Shown here in pieces: positions 44,160 to 53,143 of a stretch of DNA of 64,000 nucleotides. The position numbers and the translations under genes were made by a program. Where the stretch lies: contig OZ220466.1 in assembly GCA_965116055.1 (NCBI GenBank), forward strand, positions 1,860,001-1,924,000. The letters run 5' to 3'. How positions within the stretch are numbered: the first letter of the stretch is position 1; each line of letters opens with the position of its first letter. The stretch is from Bin55 sp965116055. Lineage in GTDB: Bacteria; Pseudomonadota; Gammaproteobacteria; Pseudomonadales; Azotimanducaceae. Below the pieces are notes generated by a model. It had not been told where the DNA came from, made no database searches, and saw only the letters and a program-made list of their open reading frames with translations.

Positions 44160-45041
44160 CTAGCCGCGTTTCCGATTGAGTGGGTCGAATGGTTTTGCCT
44201 GACTCATATCAATAGCCTGCTCTGGCGCTTCCGCGAAATTTTCGAATGTCGCATCAGTACCTAACCGCACGCCTTCATTGGTAAACGTTTGCGAACGGGA
44301 AAAACGACCGCCTGCAGCATGGATCGTCACCGCAGATGGAGCGTTTTCGCTGCACATATACAAAACTGCGGGCGATACCAGCCAAGGATCCATTTCCGGC
44401 GGCGGATTGTCGGCATCTAATGTCGAACCAGGTACACTCGCTGTCATCCGGGTGGCCGCACCAGGCGCTAAACAATTAACCCGGATGTTGTGAGAAGCAC
44501 CCTCAATCGCAAGCACATTCATGAGACCTAACATCGCCATCTTGGCTGCGCCGTAGTTTGCTTGTCCGAAATTGCCGAATATACCGGAAGTTGAACTCGT
44601 CAAGACGACTCGCCCCCAGTTCTTTTCGTACATGATGGGCCAAGCGGCTTTTGTGACGTACGCGCTACCTCGCAAATGCACGTCGATAACCAGGTCGAAT
44701 TCGTCCAACGTCATATTCTTAAATGATTTGTCGCGCAATATTCCAGCGTTGTTTACAACGATGTCAACAGTACCAAACGCTTTGACTGCATCGTTTACGA
44801 TGCTAGCAGCGCCTTCCCGATTCGATACAGAAGCCTTATTCGCGACGGCTTGTCCACCGGCAGCTTTTATCTCTTCCACCACGGCATCTGCCATATCGCT
44901 GGCGCCATCGCCATGCACGCTCCCGCCAAGATCATTGACGAGGACCTTGGCGCCTCGCTCAGCGAATTGCAATGCATGACAACGACCTAATCCGCCGCCA
45001 GCGCCCGTCACGATGACAACTTTGCCGTCGAAATCACTCAT
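44160..45041 (-). CDS. Short-chain dehydrogenase, (3R)-hydroxyacyl-CoA dehydrogenase type
   Basis: The product has 293 residues. The NAD motif TGAGGGLGRCHALQFAERG followed by VNDLGGSVHGDG is typical of the dehydrogenase part of peroxisomal multifunctional enzyme type 2 (HSD17B4). NNAGILRDKSF and the catalytic Ser (VLTSSTSG) and YGAAK are present. It probably oxidises a (3R)-hydroxyacyl-CoA. A good ribosome binding site TAGGAG precedes the ATG. It is divergent from the Baeyer-Villiger monooxygenase gene. Confidence 0.88.
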   Translation of the reverse strand: MSDFDGKVVIVTGAGGGLGRCHALQFAERGAKVLVNDLGGSVHGDGASDMADAVVEEIKAAGGQAVANKASVSNREGAASIVNDAVKAFGTVDIVVNNAGILRDKSFKNMTLDEFDLVIDVHLRGSAYVTKAAWPIMYEKNWGRVVLTSSTSGIFGNFGQANYGAAKMAMLGLMNVLAIEGASHNIRVNCLAPGAATRMTASVPGSTLDADNPPPEMDPWLVSPAVLYMCSENAPSAVTIHAAGGRFSRSQTFTNEGVRLGTDATFENFAEAPEQAIDMSQAKPFDPLNRKRG

Positions 45042-45162
45042 AAATTGCTCCTAGATTGAAGAGAGACGATACAGAATTGAATTAAGTGTGGCGAGTTGAA
45101 GCCAAACTGATATGGATCTTTGCAGACCCTAGTCTAGTCAAAGCCACAAGAATCGGGAATTT

Positions 45163-45168
45163 TATAAT
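45163..45168 (+). promoter_or_regulatory. Candidate -10 box of the monooxygenase gene
   Basis: TATAAT lies 34 nt before ATG 45202 in the 160-bp divergent region. No convincing -35 box is seen. Confidence 0.3.
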
Positions 45169-45201
45169 CCTGCTACGTTCCCAACGCACCTAAAGGCTTA
45201 G

Positions 45202-47124
45202 ATGAACGAGCCGTTTTCTGCATTGAACGCGAGCGACGAAGAGATTGAGAACGCTTTAGAGCATGCTCATCTACCATCTCTCGTCAACGTGTTGGTGCAT
45301 CTTACCGGCGACGCGGAACTTCTGCATAACACTATTGAGCCGGTGCCGATGACAGTCGGTAAAACGCCCGATCCGTACCCTCAAGCGGTCGAAGCCAAGA
45401 TTCGAAAACTGGCGCTTGAAACGCTTATAAACGGACGAGATCACGGCTTTAAGGATCATCCGGTGAGCGACGCGTTGCTGTTGAGCATGATGAACTTCAT
45501 CACCGGAGTCGAGCTTTCGGACGCGTATATCCCATACGCGATGAGTGAGTTGAATATTGCTACTCAAGCGGAACCATCTCCCATTGAAGCCGCTAAAGTT
45601 AACGGATTTCACGTTGCAATCATTGGGGGCGGTATGTCGGGTTTGCTCGCTGGCATTAGGATGCAGGAGCTCGGTGTGCCATTCACCATTTTCGAGAAAA
45701 ATGCTGACGTGGGCGGTACGTGGTACGAGAATCGTTATCCAGGTTGTCGTGTAGATAGCCCCAATCACGTCTACTCATACTCATTCAAACCCAAGGACTG
45801 GCCGCAACACTTTTCAGACCAAAAGACGCTACTTAAGTATTTTCAAGAAACGGCAGATGAATTCGGTTTGCGGAAACATATACGCTTCGAGTCCGAAGTA
45901 ACGACCCTACGTTACGACGCCTCCTCGCTCACTTGGGATCTCGAATTGCGCACCTCGAACGGTATAGATTCCGCCAAAGCCAACGCCGTAATCACCGCAA
46001 CCGGGCAACTCAATCGTCCAAAAATGCCCGATCTCAACGGTATTGATTCGTTCAAGGGGCCGTGGTTTCATTCCGCAGAATGGGATCACCATGTATCCCT
46101 CAAAGGCAAACATGTAGGCATCATCGGCACAGGCGCATCGGCTTTTCAATTCACCCCCGAAGTTGTGAAAGAAGCAAAAGCCGTGACAGTTTTCTTACGC
46201 ACGCCACCGTGGGTCGCAACGAATCCTATGTATCACGCATACATAAACCATGAGACCCACTGGTTACTCAATCACGTGCCGTATTACCAGACCTGGTTCC
46301 GGTTTCACATGTTTTGGACGTCTGGCGAAGGTTTGCTCGAACAAGCGAGATGTGACGAAGCATGGAATGACACCACGCATTCGGTCAGTCCGGCAAATGA
46401 TCGTCTTCGAGAAATCCTCACCGGAGGTTTGGAAAATCATCTTGAGGGGCGTCCTGATTTAGTTAAGAAATTAACGCCGAAATATCCGCCTACTGCGAAA
46501 CGCATGTTGATTGACAATGGTCACTGGTATCGCTCACTCGCTCAAGATCACGTTCGCGTCGTGGATGACTCGATTGATCGAATTAATGAAACAGGGCTGG
46601 TGACTAACACGGGCGAGCAATTTAATCTTGATGTGATGATTTACGGCACTGGGTTCAGCGCGAGTAAATTCCTGTTTCCTATGCGGATTTATGGACGCGA
46701 TGGTAGTGAATTACGTACGTCTTGGGATGAGGATCCGCGAGCCTATTTAGGCGTTACCGTACCGAATTACCCAAACCTGTTCTGCTTGTACGGACCCAAT
46801 ACGAACTTAGTCGTCAATGGCAGCATTATTTTCTTCTCCGAGTGCGAAATGCTCTACGTGTCGAACTGCGTGCGTCACTTGATCGAACAGGGTTACGATG
46901 CCATGGAATGCAAAACTGAACCGTTTCTCGACTATAACCGATATATTGATGCAGCTAACCTCAACATGGCATGGGGTGCATCGAACGTGAATGCGTGGTA
47001 CAAAAACACACACGGCCGAGTAACGCAGTGTTGGCCAGGATCGTTAGTGGAATTTTGGCAACAACTGCGCGAACTAAACCCGGCTGATTATGAATTTTCT
47101 CGACGGACAGCAACAACGCATTAG
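45202..47124 (+). CDS. HAPMO-like type I Baeyer-Villiger monooxygenase
   Basis: The product has 640 residues, the same length as 4-hydroxyacetophenone monooxygenase. It has the extra N-terminal helical domain of that group (about 1-130), then FAD site IIGGGMSGLLAGIRM, the fingerprint FKGPWFHSAEWD (FxGxxxHxxxW) and the NADPH site GIIGTGASAFQFTPE. It inserts oxygen next to a ketone to form an ester, using NADPH and O2. The esterase at 57180 could act on such esters but is far away. No partner is coupled in the operon. Confidence 0.9.
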   Translation: MNEPFSALNASDEEIENALEHAHLPSLVNVLVHLTGDAELLHNTIEPVPMTVGKTPDPYPQAVEAKIRKLALETLINGRDHGFKDHPVSDALLLSMMNFITGVELSDAYIPYAMSELNIATQAEPSPIEAAKVNGFHVAIIGGGMSGLLAGIRMQELGVPFTIFEKNADVGGTWYENRYPGCRVDSPNHVYSYSFKPKDWPQHFSDQKTLLKYFQETADEFGLRKHIRFESEVTTLRYDASSLTWDLELRTSNGIDSAKANAVITATGQLNRPKMPDLNGIDSFKGPWFHSAEWDHHVSLKGKHVGIIGTGASAFQFTPEVVKEAKAVTVFLRTPPWVATNPMYHAYINHETHWLLNHVPYYQTWFRFHMFWTSGEGLLEQARCDEAWNDTTHSVSPANDRLREILTGGLENHLEGRPDLVKKLTPKYPPTAKRMLIDNGHWYRSLAQDHVRVVDDSIDRINETGLVTNTGEQFNLDVMIYGTGFSASKFLFPMRIYGRDGSELRTSWDEDPRAYLGVTVPNYPNLFCLYGPNTNLVVNGSIIFFSECEMLYVSNCVRHLIEQGYDAMECKTEPFLDYNRYIDAANLNMAWGASNVNAWYKNTHGRVTQCWPGSLVEFWQQLRELNPADYEFSRRTATTH

Positions 47125-47128
47125 GACA

Positions 47129-47205
47129 TGGTCGGGACGGCCGGATTTGAACCGGCGACCACGTGACCCCCAGTCACGTGCGCTACCAAACTGCGCCACG
47201 TCCCG
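47129..47205 (-). tRNA. tRNA-Pro (GGG)
   Basis: The minus strand folds as a complete cloverleaf: acceptor stem CGGGACG/CGTCCCG, D arm GCGCAGTTTGGTAGCGC, anticodon stem CGTGA/TCACG with loop CTGGGGG (anticodon GGG), T arm with GGTTCAAATCC, discriminator A and an encoded CCA. A TATAAA about 11 nt upstream (47217-47222) may be its -10 box. Confidence 0.95.
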
Positions 47206-47239
47206 TAAGTGTGAAGTTTATAGAAATATGAGGGCAATA

Positions 47240-47377
47240 TCATCTTTCAATAGCTTTTTGTTTCATTAACGCTCGTACGGCATATTGACTCGCTTTGTCT
47301 AAGTTCATCTCTTTGGCTTGGATTGGAGTGATGTCGGGTAGCTTAATCTCACGAGCGTCACCTTCATGAGTAGACAC
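47240..47377 (-). CDS. Possible 45-codon protein upstream of tRNA-Pro
   Basis: A GTG at 47377 (open frame extending back to 47407) to the TGA at 47242-47240 encodes a hydrophilic, helical peptide with a protein-like sequence (REIKLPDITPIQAKEMNLDK, then ASQYAVRALMKQKAIER). It overlaps the start of bioF by 12 nt in antisense orientation. No family is recognised. It may be a real small protein or the tail of a decayed gene. Confidence 0.3.
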   Translation of the reverse strand: MSTHEGDAREIKLPDITPIQAKEMNLDKASQYAVRALMKQKAIER

Positions 47378-48547
47378 CAAGTCGGCTTTGCAGATCTTTC
47401 GTCTAATCTAGCCGAGTTACAGGAACAAGGGCTATATAGAACGCGACGAATCGTCGAGAGCCCTCAAGACCGACACATTACGGTAGACGGTCATTCGCTA
47501 CTGAACTTCAGCAGTAATGATTACCTCGGGTTAGCAAACGACGATCGTATAGCCGAAGCATTTCAACGAGGCGTTCGTACGTGGGGAACTGGTAGCGGCG
47601 CGTCTCACTTAATTTCAGGTCATACGGTTGCTCACCACAAACTTGAGGAAGCTCTCGCCGATTTTGTTGGAAGACCTAGAGCATTGTTGTACGGAAGCGG
47701 CTATGCTGCAAATGTAGGTGTCATAAACGCCCTTCTATCAGTAGGCGATCAGGTTTTCGAGGATCGACTTAATCATGCCTCACTTCTTGATGGGGGCTGG
47801 ATCAGCCGTGCAACATTCCATTGGTTTGATCACGGAGATGTCGCGAAATTGCGATGTATGCTTGCATCGCAAGCTAGGCGACCGTGTCGCCGTCTCATCG
47901 TCAGCGACGGCATTTTTAGCATGGATGGCGACCGGTGTGCACTCGACGAGTTGATTACACTCGCGCACGAAACATCAAGTTGGTTACACATCGACGACGC
48001 GCATGGGATCGGCGTCTTGGGGATGAACGGTCAAGGTTCAATTGATCCTAAAAGATACACGACAACTGACGTTCCGATTCTTGTCGGTACCCTTGGAAAA
48101 GCATTCGGCACATCGGGTGCGTTTGTCGCTGGTGAAGATGCATTAATCGAAACGCTCATCCAAAGATCGCGAAACTACATCTTTACTACCGCGATGCCCG
48201 CTGCGCTAGCATGTGCCACGCTGTGTAGCCTTGAGATTGTGCGCAATGAAGTGTGGCGGCGAGAACATTTGAATACTTTGATACAGAGGTTTCAGGCCGG
48301 GGTTCAATCAATGCATTTGCCCGTAGCACAGTCTGATGTGCCTATTCAACCGCTCGTACTAGGCGAGACGAAAAAGACCCTCTCGGTTGCCAGGAGATTG
48401 GAGGAGCTGGGTTGTTTCGTCGTGCCGATTCGACCGCCCACCGTGCCAGTCGGCACCGCACGCTTACGAATCACCTTCACAGCTTTGCATACACTGGCCG
48501 ATGTCGATCATTTGCTAGAAGCGCTGAAGAACGCGCAGGTTTCTTGA
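47366..48547 (+). CDS. bioF: 8-amino-7-oxononanoate synthase
   Basis: The product has 393 residues. This PLP enzyme joins pimeloyl-ACP/CoA and alanine in biotin synthesis. Motifs are NFSSNDYLGLANDDR, GSGASHLISGHTVAHHKLE, LLYGSGYAAN, IDDAHGIGVLG and LVGTLGKAFGTSGAFVAG, in which the lysine binds PLP. It heads the bioFDA operon and overlaps bioD. Confidence 0.96.
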   Translation: MSRHQVGFADLSSNLAELQEQGLYRTRRIVESPQDRHITVDGHSLLNFSSNDYLGLANDDRIAEAFQRGVRTWGTGSGASHLISGHTVAHHKLEEALADFVGRPRALLYGSGYAANVGVINALLSVGDQVFEDRLNHASLLDGGWISRATFHWFDHGDVAKLRCMLASQARRPCRRLIVSDGIFSMDGDRCALDELITLAHETSSWLHIDDAHGIGVLGMNGQGSIDPKRYTTTDVPILVGTLGKAFGTSGAFVAGEDALIETLIQRSRNYIFTTAMPAALACATLCSLEIVRNEVWRREHLNTLIQRFQAGVQSMHLPVAQSDVPIQPLVLGETKKTLSVARRLEELGCFVVPIRPPTVPVGTARLRITFTALHTLADVDHLLEALKNAQVS

Positions 48548-49224
48548 AACGGCTTTTCATAACGGGCACCGATACAGAGATCGGTAAGACTGTTGCTGCC
48601 GTCGGTTTAGTTCACGCCGCTGTTCAATCTGGCTACAGAGCAGCTGGCTTAAAACCGATTGCCGCTGGTTGCGAACTCCTTGATGGCGAACTAAAGAACG
48701 ACGATGCGCTACGTTTGATACAAGCGGCGAATGTTCACTTAGATTATCAAACCGTTAATCCCATTGCTTTAGAACCACCGATCGCGCCGCATATCGCTGC
48801 GACCAGGGCGAATGTTGCTCTACACGCGGGTCTACTAAAAATCCACTACGATCGGAATTTGCCTGAAGAATTGGAGTTGGCCGTTTTCGAAGGGGCTGGT
48901 GGCTGGTTCGTACCGCTCAATGAATTCGAGACGTTTCAAGATTTTGCTGTAATCATGCAAGTCGATGTGGTGCTGGTCGTCGGTATGCAGCTCGGTTGTA
49001 TCAACCATGCATTGCTCACAGTGAAGGCAATTCAAGCGAGCGGATTGAAACTATTAGGTTGGATAGCGAATTTCGTGCACCCAGAGATGCCAGCGGCTAA
49101 AGAAAACTTAGAAGCACTCATGGGGAGGATTGAGTCGCCACTACTGGGCGCCATACCGTTTCTCCGACAGCCTACTGCACCAGAGGTCGCCAAGCACCTT
49201 AACATCAAGGCGATCATGCAATGA
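48544..49224 (+). CDS. bioD: Dethiobiotin synthetase
   Basis: The product has 226 residues from TTG 48544, which overlaps the bioF stop as TTGA. The protein then starts at KRLFITGTDTEIGKTVAA, the P-loop expected at the N-terminus. A longer frame from 48412 would lie inside bioF and add unrelated residues. FEGAGGWFVPLNE and the downstream GWIANFVHPEM fit the family. It closes the ureido ring of dethiobiotin with ATP and CO2. Confidence 0.93.
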   Translation: MKRLFITGTDTEIGKTVAAVGLVHAAVQSGYRAAGLKPIAAGCELLDGELKNDDALRLIQAANVHLDYQTVNPIALEPPIAPHIAATRANVALHAGLLKIHYDRNLPEELELAVFEGAGGWFVPLNEFETFQDFAVIMQVDVVLVVGMQLGCINHALLTVKAIQASGLKLLGWIANFVHPEMPAAKENLEALMGRIESPLLGAIPFLRQPTAPEVAKHLNIKAIMQ

Positions 49225-50486
49225 GCGACTTACAGGATTTTGATCGTACGCACCTGTGGCATCCGTATACGTCAATGATCCAACCGCTCCCCTGCTACGA
49301 AGTAGCTCGCGCTGAGGGCGTGCAGATTCACTTGCAGGACGGGCGTGAATTGATAGATGGTATGTCGTCTTGGTGGTGTGCCATTCACGGTTACAACCAC
49401 CCCGAGTTAAACCAAGCGATCATTGATCAGACCGAAAAGATGTCGCACGTCATGTTCGGTGGATTAACACACGCACCAGCCGTTCGCTTGGCGAAGCAAC
49501 TCATCGACCTGATGCCAGGTTCATTGGATCGCATTTTTTTCGCTGACTCAGGCTCTGTCGCAATGGAAGTCGCGATCAAAATGGTTACGCAGTATTGGCA
49601 CGCCAATGGTAAAGCCGAAAAAAAACGCCTGATGACGATCGCTGGCGGCTATCACGGCGACACTTTCGGTGTGATGAGCGTCTGCGACCCAGTTACGGGA
49701 ATGCATGAAAAATTTGTCGAACTCCTACCTAAGCATGTGTTCGCACCTCGTCCAATCACCCCTTTCGGCACATCGCTTCTACAAGAAGATCTGACGGCTT
49801 TATCACGATTGCTAGAGACTCATCATCGCGAACTCGCAGCGCTCGTATTGGAACCTATCGTCCAAGGCGCTGGGGGAATGTGGTTCTACTCATCGGAGTA
49901 TTTGGAACACGCACGAAGGTTGTGTGACGAGTACGATGTATTGCTTGTGTTCGACGAGATTGCCACCGGATTCGCACGCACTGGTGAGATGTTTGCTGTT
50001 GATCACACAAGCATTGAACCTGATGTACTCTGTGTCGGTAAAGCCCTAACTGGCGGTACCATGACGCTATCCGCGACGCTAACGACCGAACGCATTGCTG
50101 TTGGCATCAGCCATGATGGTGGCGTGTTAATGCACGGACCGACGTTTATGGCTAATCCGCTAGCTTGCGCGGTCGCCGAACGAAGTATTCGTTTGTTATT
50201 GGCACAAGACTGGCGTCAACGCATTGCCGATATTCACGAGCAGCTAGCAACTGAGCTTGGTCCACTAAAGAGCCGACCTCATGTGAAAGACGTAAGAACC
50301 CTTGGAGCCATCGGGGTCGTGCAAATGCAGGAACCTGTGGATGTTGCACGTTTGCAAGCCATGTTTGTCGAAAAAGGCGTATGGATTAGACCGTTCAATG
50401 ATTTGATCTACCTCATGCCGCCCTACATCATCAATTCCGATCAACTCACCTTACTAACGAACGCAATCGACACAGCAACCGCCTAA
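49221..50486 (+). CDS. bioA: Adenosylmethionine-8-amino-7-oxononanoate aminotransferase
   Basis: The product has 421 residues. Visible motifs are LWHPYTSMIQPLPCYEV, DGMSSWWCAIHGYNHPELN, FDEIATGFARTGEMFA and CVGKALTGGTMTLSATLT with the PLP lysine. It converts KAPA to DAPA using S-adenosylmethionine as amino donor. It overlaps bioD by ATGA. bioB and bioC are not in the window. Confidence 0.97.
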   Translation: MSDLQDFDRTHLWHPYTSMIQPLPCYEVARAEGVQIHLQDGRELIDGMSSWWCAIHGYNHPELNQAIIDQTEKMSHVMFGGLTHAPAVRLAKQLIDLMPGSLDRIFFADSGSVAMEVAIKMVTQYWHANGKAEKKRLMTIAGGYHGDTFGVMSVCDPVTGMHEKFVELLPKHVFAPRPITPFGTSLLQEDLTALSRLLETHHRELAALVLEPIVQGAGGMWFYSSEYLEHARRLCDEYDVLLVFDEIATGFARTGEMFAVDHTSIEPDVLCVGKALTGGTMTLSATLTTERIAVGISHDGGVLMHGPTFMANPLACAVAERSIRLLLAQDWRQRIADIHEQLATELGPLKSRPHVKDVRTLGAIGVVQMQEPVDVARLQAMFVEKGVWIRPFNDLIYLMPPYIINSDQLTLLTNAIDTATA

Positions 50487-50509
50487 AGTTCCTTACGGCG
50501 GGTCGCACA

Positions 50510-51247
50510 CTAAATCGCCAGTCTTTCTCGTATTTTGACACTTGCCTCGTGTACTACATCCTCTATGCTTCGCGCAGTTGTATCGATCATTAGGGCGTCA
50601 GGCGCGGCCTTTAATGGGGCGATTTCGCGGGTACGATCCCGATCATCTCTTTTTCGTATCTCCTGCACCATATTGGCAAGCGATGCAGGTTCAACTGGAT
50701 GTTTTAATTGTTCTAACCGTCTGCGAGCACGAACTTCTATGGAAGCGTCCAGAAAAAACTTCACTTCCGCGTCAGGAAAAACGACGGTGCCCATATCCCT
50801 GCCGTCTGCAATTAATCCTGGCGGTCTACGCATTGCGCGTTGAATTGGTATAAGCAGTTGGCGAACGCCTTCGTGCGCTGAAACAACGCTCGAATGAAAA
50901 CCCAGTTCATTACTACGTAATGCTGAATTGACGTTTTGATCGTTGACCCACACAATATCTTCGACACCGACCGTTTTGTCTATGTATACCTTGTAATCGC
51001 AGCGCGAAGATGGCTGATCCGATGCTTGATTTATGTTAAAAGATACGTGATTTCGAATGAACGCGTCAAGGTTATGGGGATGGTTTAAGTCGAGCTTCGC
51101 GTCCAGTGCGATGAAGGCGACGATACGGTACAGCAGACCGCTGTCTAGCAGATTGAATCTAAGTTCCTCACTAAGGTGTAGCGCAAGTGTCCCCTTTCCT
51201 GATGCGGCAGGTCCATCAATAGTGATAACCGGGCTATCACTGCTCAT
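50510..51247 (-). CDS. cmk: Cytidylate kinase
   Basis: The product has 245 residues. TIDGPAASGKGTLALHLSEEL is the ATP-binding loop, and DGRDMGTVVFPDAEVKFFLDA is the CMP site. It phosphorylates CMP and dCMP. It is the last gene of the gyrA-pheA-hisC-tyrA-cmk run and overlaps tyrA by 11 nt. In relatives rpsA follows; here the next gene is the convergent bioA. Confidence 0.95.
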   Translation of the reverse strand: MSSDSPVITIDGPAASGKGTLALHLSEELRFNLLDSGLLYRIVAFIALDAKLDLNHPHNLDAFIRNHVSFNINQASDQPSSRCDYKVYIDKTVGVEDIVWVNDQNVNSALRSNELGFHSSVVSAHEGVRQLLIPIQRAMRRPPGLIADGRDMGTVVFPDAEVKFFLDASIEVRARRRLEQLKHPVEPASLANMVQEIRKRDDRDRTREIAPLKAAPDALMIDTTARSIEDVVHEASVKIRERLAI

Positions 51248-52061
51248 TCATTGAGCCGCGGAACGTCGCGATGGCCCGCAACTTTCGTTCAAGCCCATCT
51301 GGATCTGATTCCGCAAGACGGAGCATACACTCAATGTGCTCGTGAAGGGCCTGAAAAGCAAGTCGAAGGTTGTCGAGGTTATCGACGAAAATGCTCCTCC
51401 ACATAGTGGCATCAGCAGACGCAGTCCTTGAAAAATCCCTAAATCCACTGCCGACTAAATCAATAGCCGAACATGATTCGGATTGAAGTAATTCGACCGC
51501 AGCGAAACTGACAAGATGAGGCAGATGGGACGTGATCGCGAGCGCTCTATCGTGATTTTGAGCCGGCATGACAACGACACGAGCGCCAACCTGACCCCAC
51601 CAGTTTCGCACCTGATCGAATATTCGCTCGTCGCTTGATGGCGTTGGTGAAATAACACACACCGACCCTAGAAATAACTCACGATCACTAGCCGCAGGCC
51701 CACTTTTGTGCGAACCAGCGATTGGATGACATGGAACGAAATTGGACGGTATGTCCCCTAATTCATTGAGGACAGAGGATTTAACGCTTCCAACATCGAA
51801 TATAGGAACATGCGAAGGTACTTCTGCCCATAAAGCCGTTACAACCTGGGCGATGGCACAGGTAGGCACCGCAACGCAGATAGCATCGACTGCGACGTTT
51901 GGTTCCCATCTACCGTCGATGACATTGAGAGAAATCGCCTGCTGTTCTATCGAACTATCAGTATCGCGACCTAGAACCCGGTCGAAACAAGCTGCCGCTT
52001 TTGATGCACGAGCGAAGGATCCGCCGAGGAAACCACAGCCAACTAATCCTAAAACTTTCAC
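51237..52061 (-). CDS. tyrA: Prephenate dehydrogenase (tyrosine synthesis)
   Basis: The product has 274 residues. VGCGFLGGSFARASKAA is the NAD-binding start, and PCHPIAGSHKSGPAAS is the prephenate site with the catalytic His. There is no fused AroA or regulatory ACT domain, so it is the minimal form. It starts with GTG overlapping the hisC stop. Confidence 0.93.
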   Translation of the reverse strand: MKVLGLVGCGFLGGSFARASKAAACFDRVLGRDTDSSIEQQAISLNVIDGRWEPNVAVDAICVAVPTCAIAQVVTALWAEVPSHVPIFDVGSVKSSVLNELGDIPSNFVPCHPIAGSHKSGPAASDRELFLGSVCVISPTPSSDERIFDQVRNWWGQVGARVVVMPAQNHDRALAITSHLPHLVSFAAVELLQSESCSAIDLVGSGFRDFSRTASADATMWRSIFVDNLDNLRLAFQALHEHIECMLRLAESDPDGLERKLRAIATFRGSMNEQ

Positions 52062-53143
52062 AGCGATGCTTCAAGCACCGATAGAAAGCGCTCGTTTTCC
52101 TCCGGCAATCCGATCGTGACACGTAAATGATTTGGCATGCCGTAGTTAGCGATCGGTCGCACCACCACGCCGCGATTCAGCATCGCCTCATATACTGGGA
52201 GCGCCTCTCTCTTCACATCAAACGAGATGAAGTTTCCTATTGAGGGGATGTATGTCAAACCCATTCGCTGCAAACCCGCTTCTACCGTAACCATGCCTTC
52301 GCGATGTAAGCGGATGCTCTCGTTCATGTACGCATCGTCTTGGAGAGCTGCTTCCGCCGCCACGAGTGCAACGCTATTGACGTTGAATGGCTGCCGTACG
52401 CGATTCATCAATTCGGCAAACGTCGATGAAGAGACGCTGTAGCCAACCCTTAGCGCTGCGAGACCATAAATTTTTGAGAACGTACGCGTGACGACCAAAT
52501 TCGGATAGTCGGGCAACAGAGAAACACCGTCTGGATATCCTGCCACATGACGGGCATATTCGTGGTACGCCTCGTCAAGAACGACCCAGACATGCTCTGG
52601 CACTTGTGACATAAATTCACGAAATTCCATTTCGGTAAACCAAGTGCCAGTGGGGTTATTGGGATTTGCTAGATATACGATTCGCGTGCGCTTGCCGATC
52701 GCTCGCGCCATCGCTTTGAGATCATGTGCCCAACCATTGGAAGCAACTCTTATAGGCTCAGCGTTGCAACCTAGTATGGTGATTGGATATACCAGAAAGC
52801 AGTGTTCGTCAACCAGTCCTTGGTCTCCAGGTGATAACGTAACCCGGCCGGCGATTTTCAGCGCTTCGTCAGAACCATTGCCGAACGTAAGTTGCCCGGG
52901 TTCGACGTCAAGATGAGTTGCCACTAATTGGCGTAGCCGAAAAGCAGAGCCGTCGGGATAGCGAGAGAGTTCACCGGTCACTTTTCGAATTGCTTGTTTA
53001 ACAGTATCGCTTGGCCCACGAGGGTTTTCGTTGCTAGCCAGTTTTATGGCACCGGAGATGCCGCGTTCACGCTCCAGTTCTTCAATTGGCTTGCCTGGTA
53101 GGTATGGATTTATCGCCAATACCGCCTGATTGACGTTTTCCAT
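52058..53143 (-). CDS. hisC: Histidinol-phosphate aminotransferase family
   Basis: The product has 361 residues. PLP enzyme motifs are LASNENPRGPS, YLANPNNPTGTWF, VVLDEAYHEYAR and TRTFSKIYGLAALRVGY with the PLP lysine. In this gene neighbourhood the enzyme often also serves as aromatic aminotransferase for Phe and Tyr. It abuts pheA, whose stop overlaps its start by one base (TAATG). Confidence 0.94.
   Translation of the reverse strand: MENVNQAVLAINPYLPGKPIEELERERGISGAIKLASNENPRGPSDTVKQAIRKVTGELSRYPDGSAFRLRQLVATHLDVEPGQLTFGNGSDEALKIAGRVTLSPGDQGLVDEHCFLVYPITILGCNAEPIRVASNGWAHDLKAMARAIGKRTRIVYLANPNNPTGTWFTEMEFREFMSQVPEHVWVVLDEAYHEYARHVAGYPDGVSLLPDYPNLVVTRTFSKIYGLAALRVGYSVSSSTFAELMNRVRQPFNVNSVALVAAEAALQDDAYMNESIRLHREGMVTVEAGLQRMGLTYIPSIGNFISFDVKREALPVYEAMLNRGVVVRPIANYGMPNHLRVTIGLPEENERFLSVLEASL

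Noticed and set aside
48412..48543. Longer bioD start inside bioF
   Set aside because: The added residues are an out-of-frame reading of bioF; the TTG at 48544 places the P-loop at the expected N-terminus.
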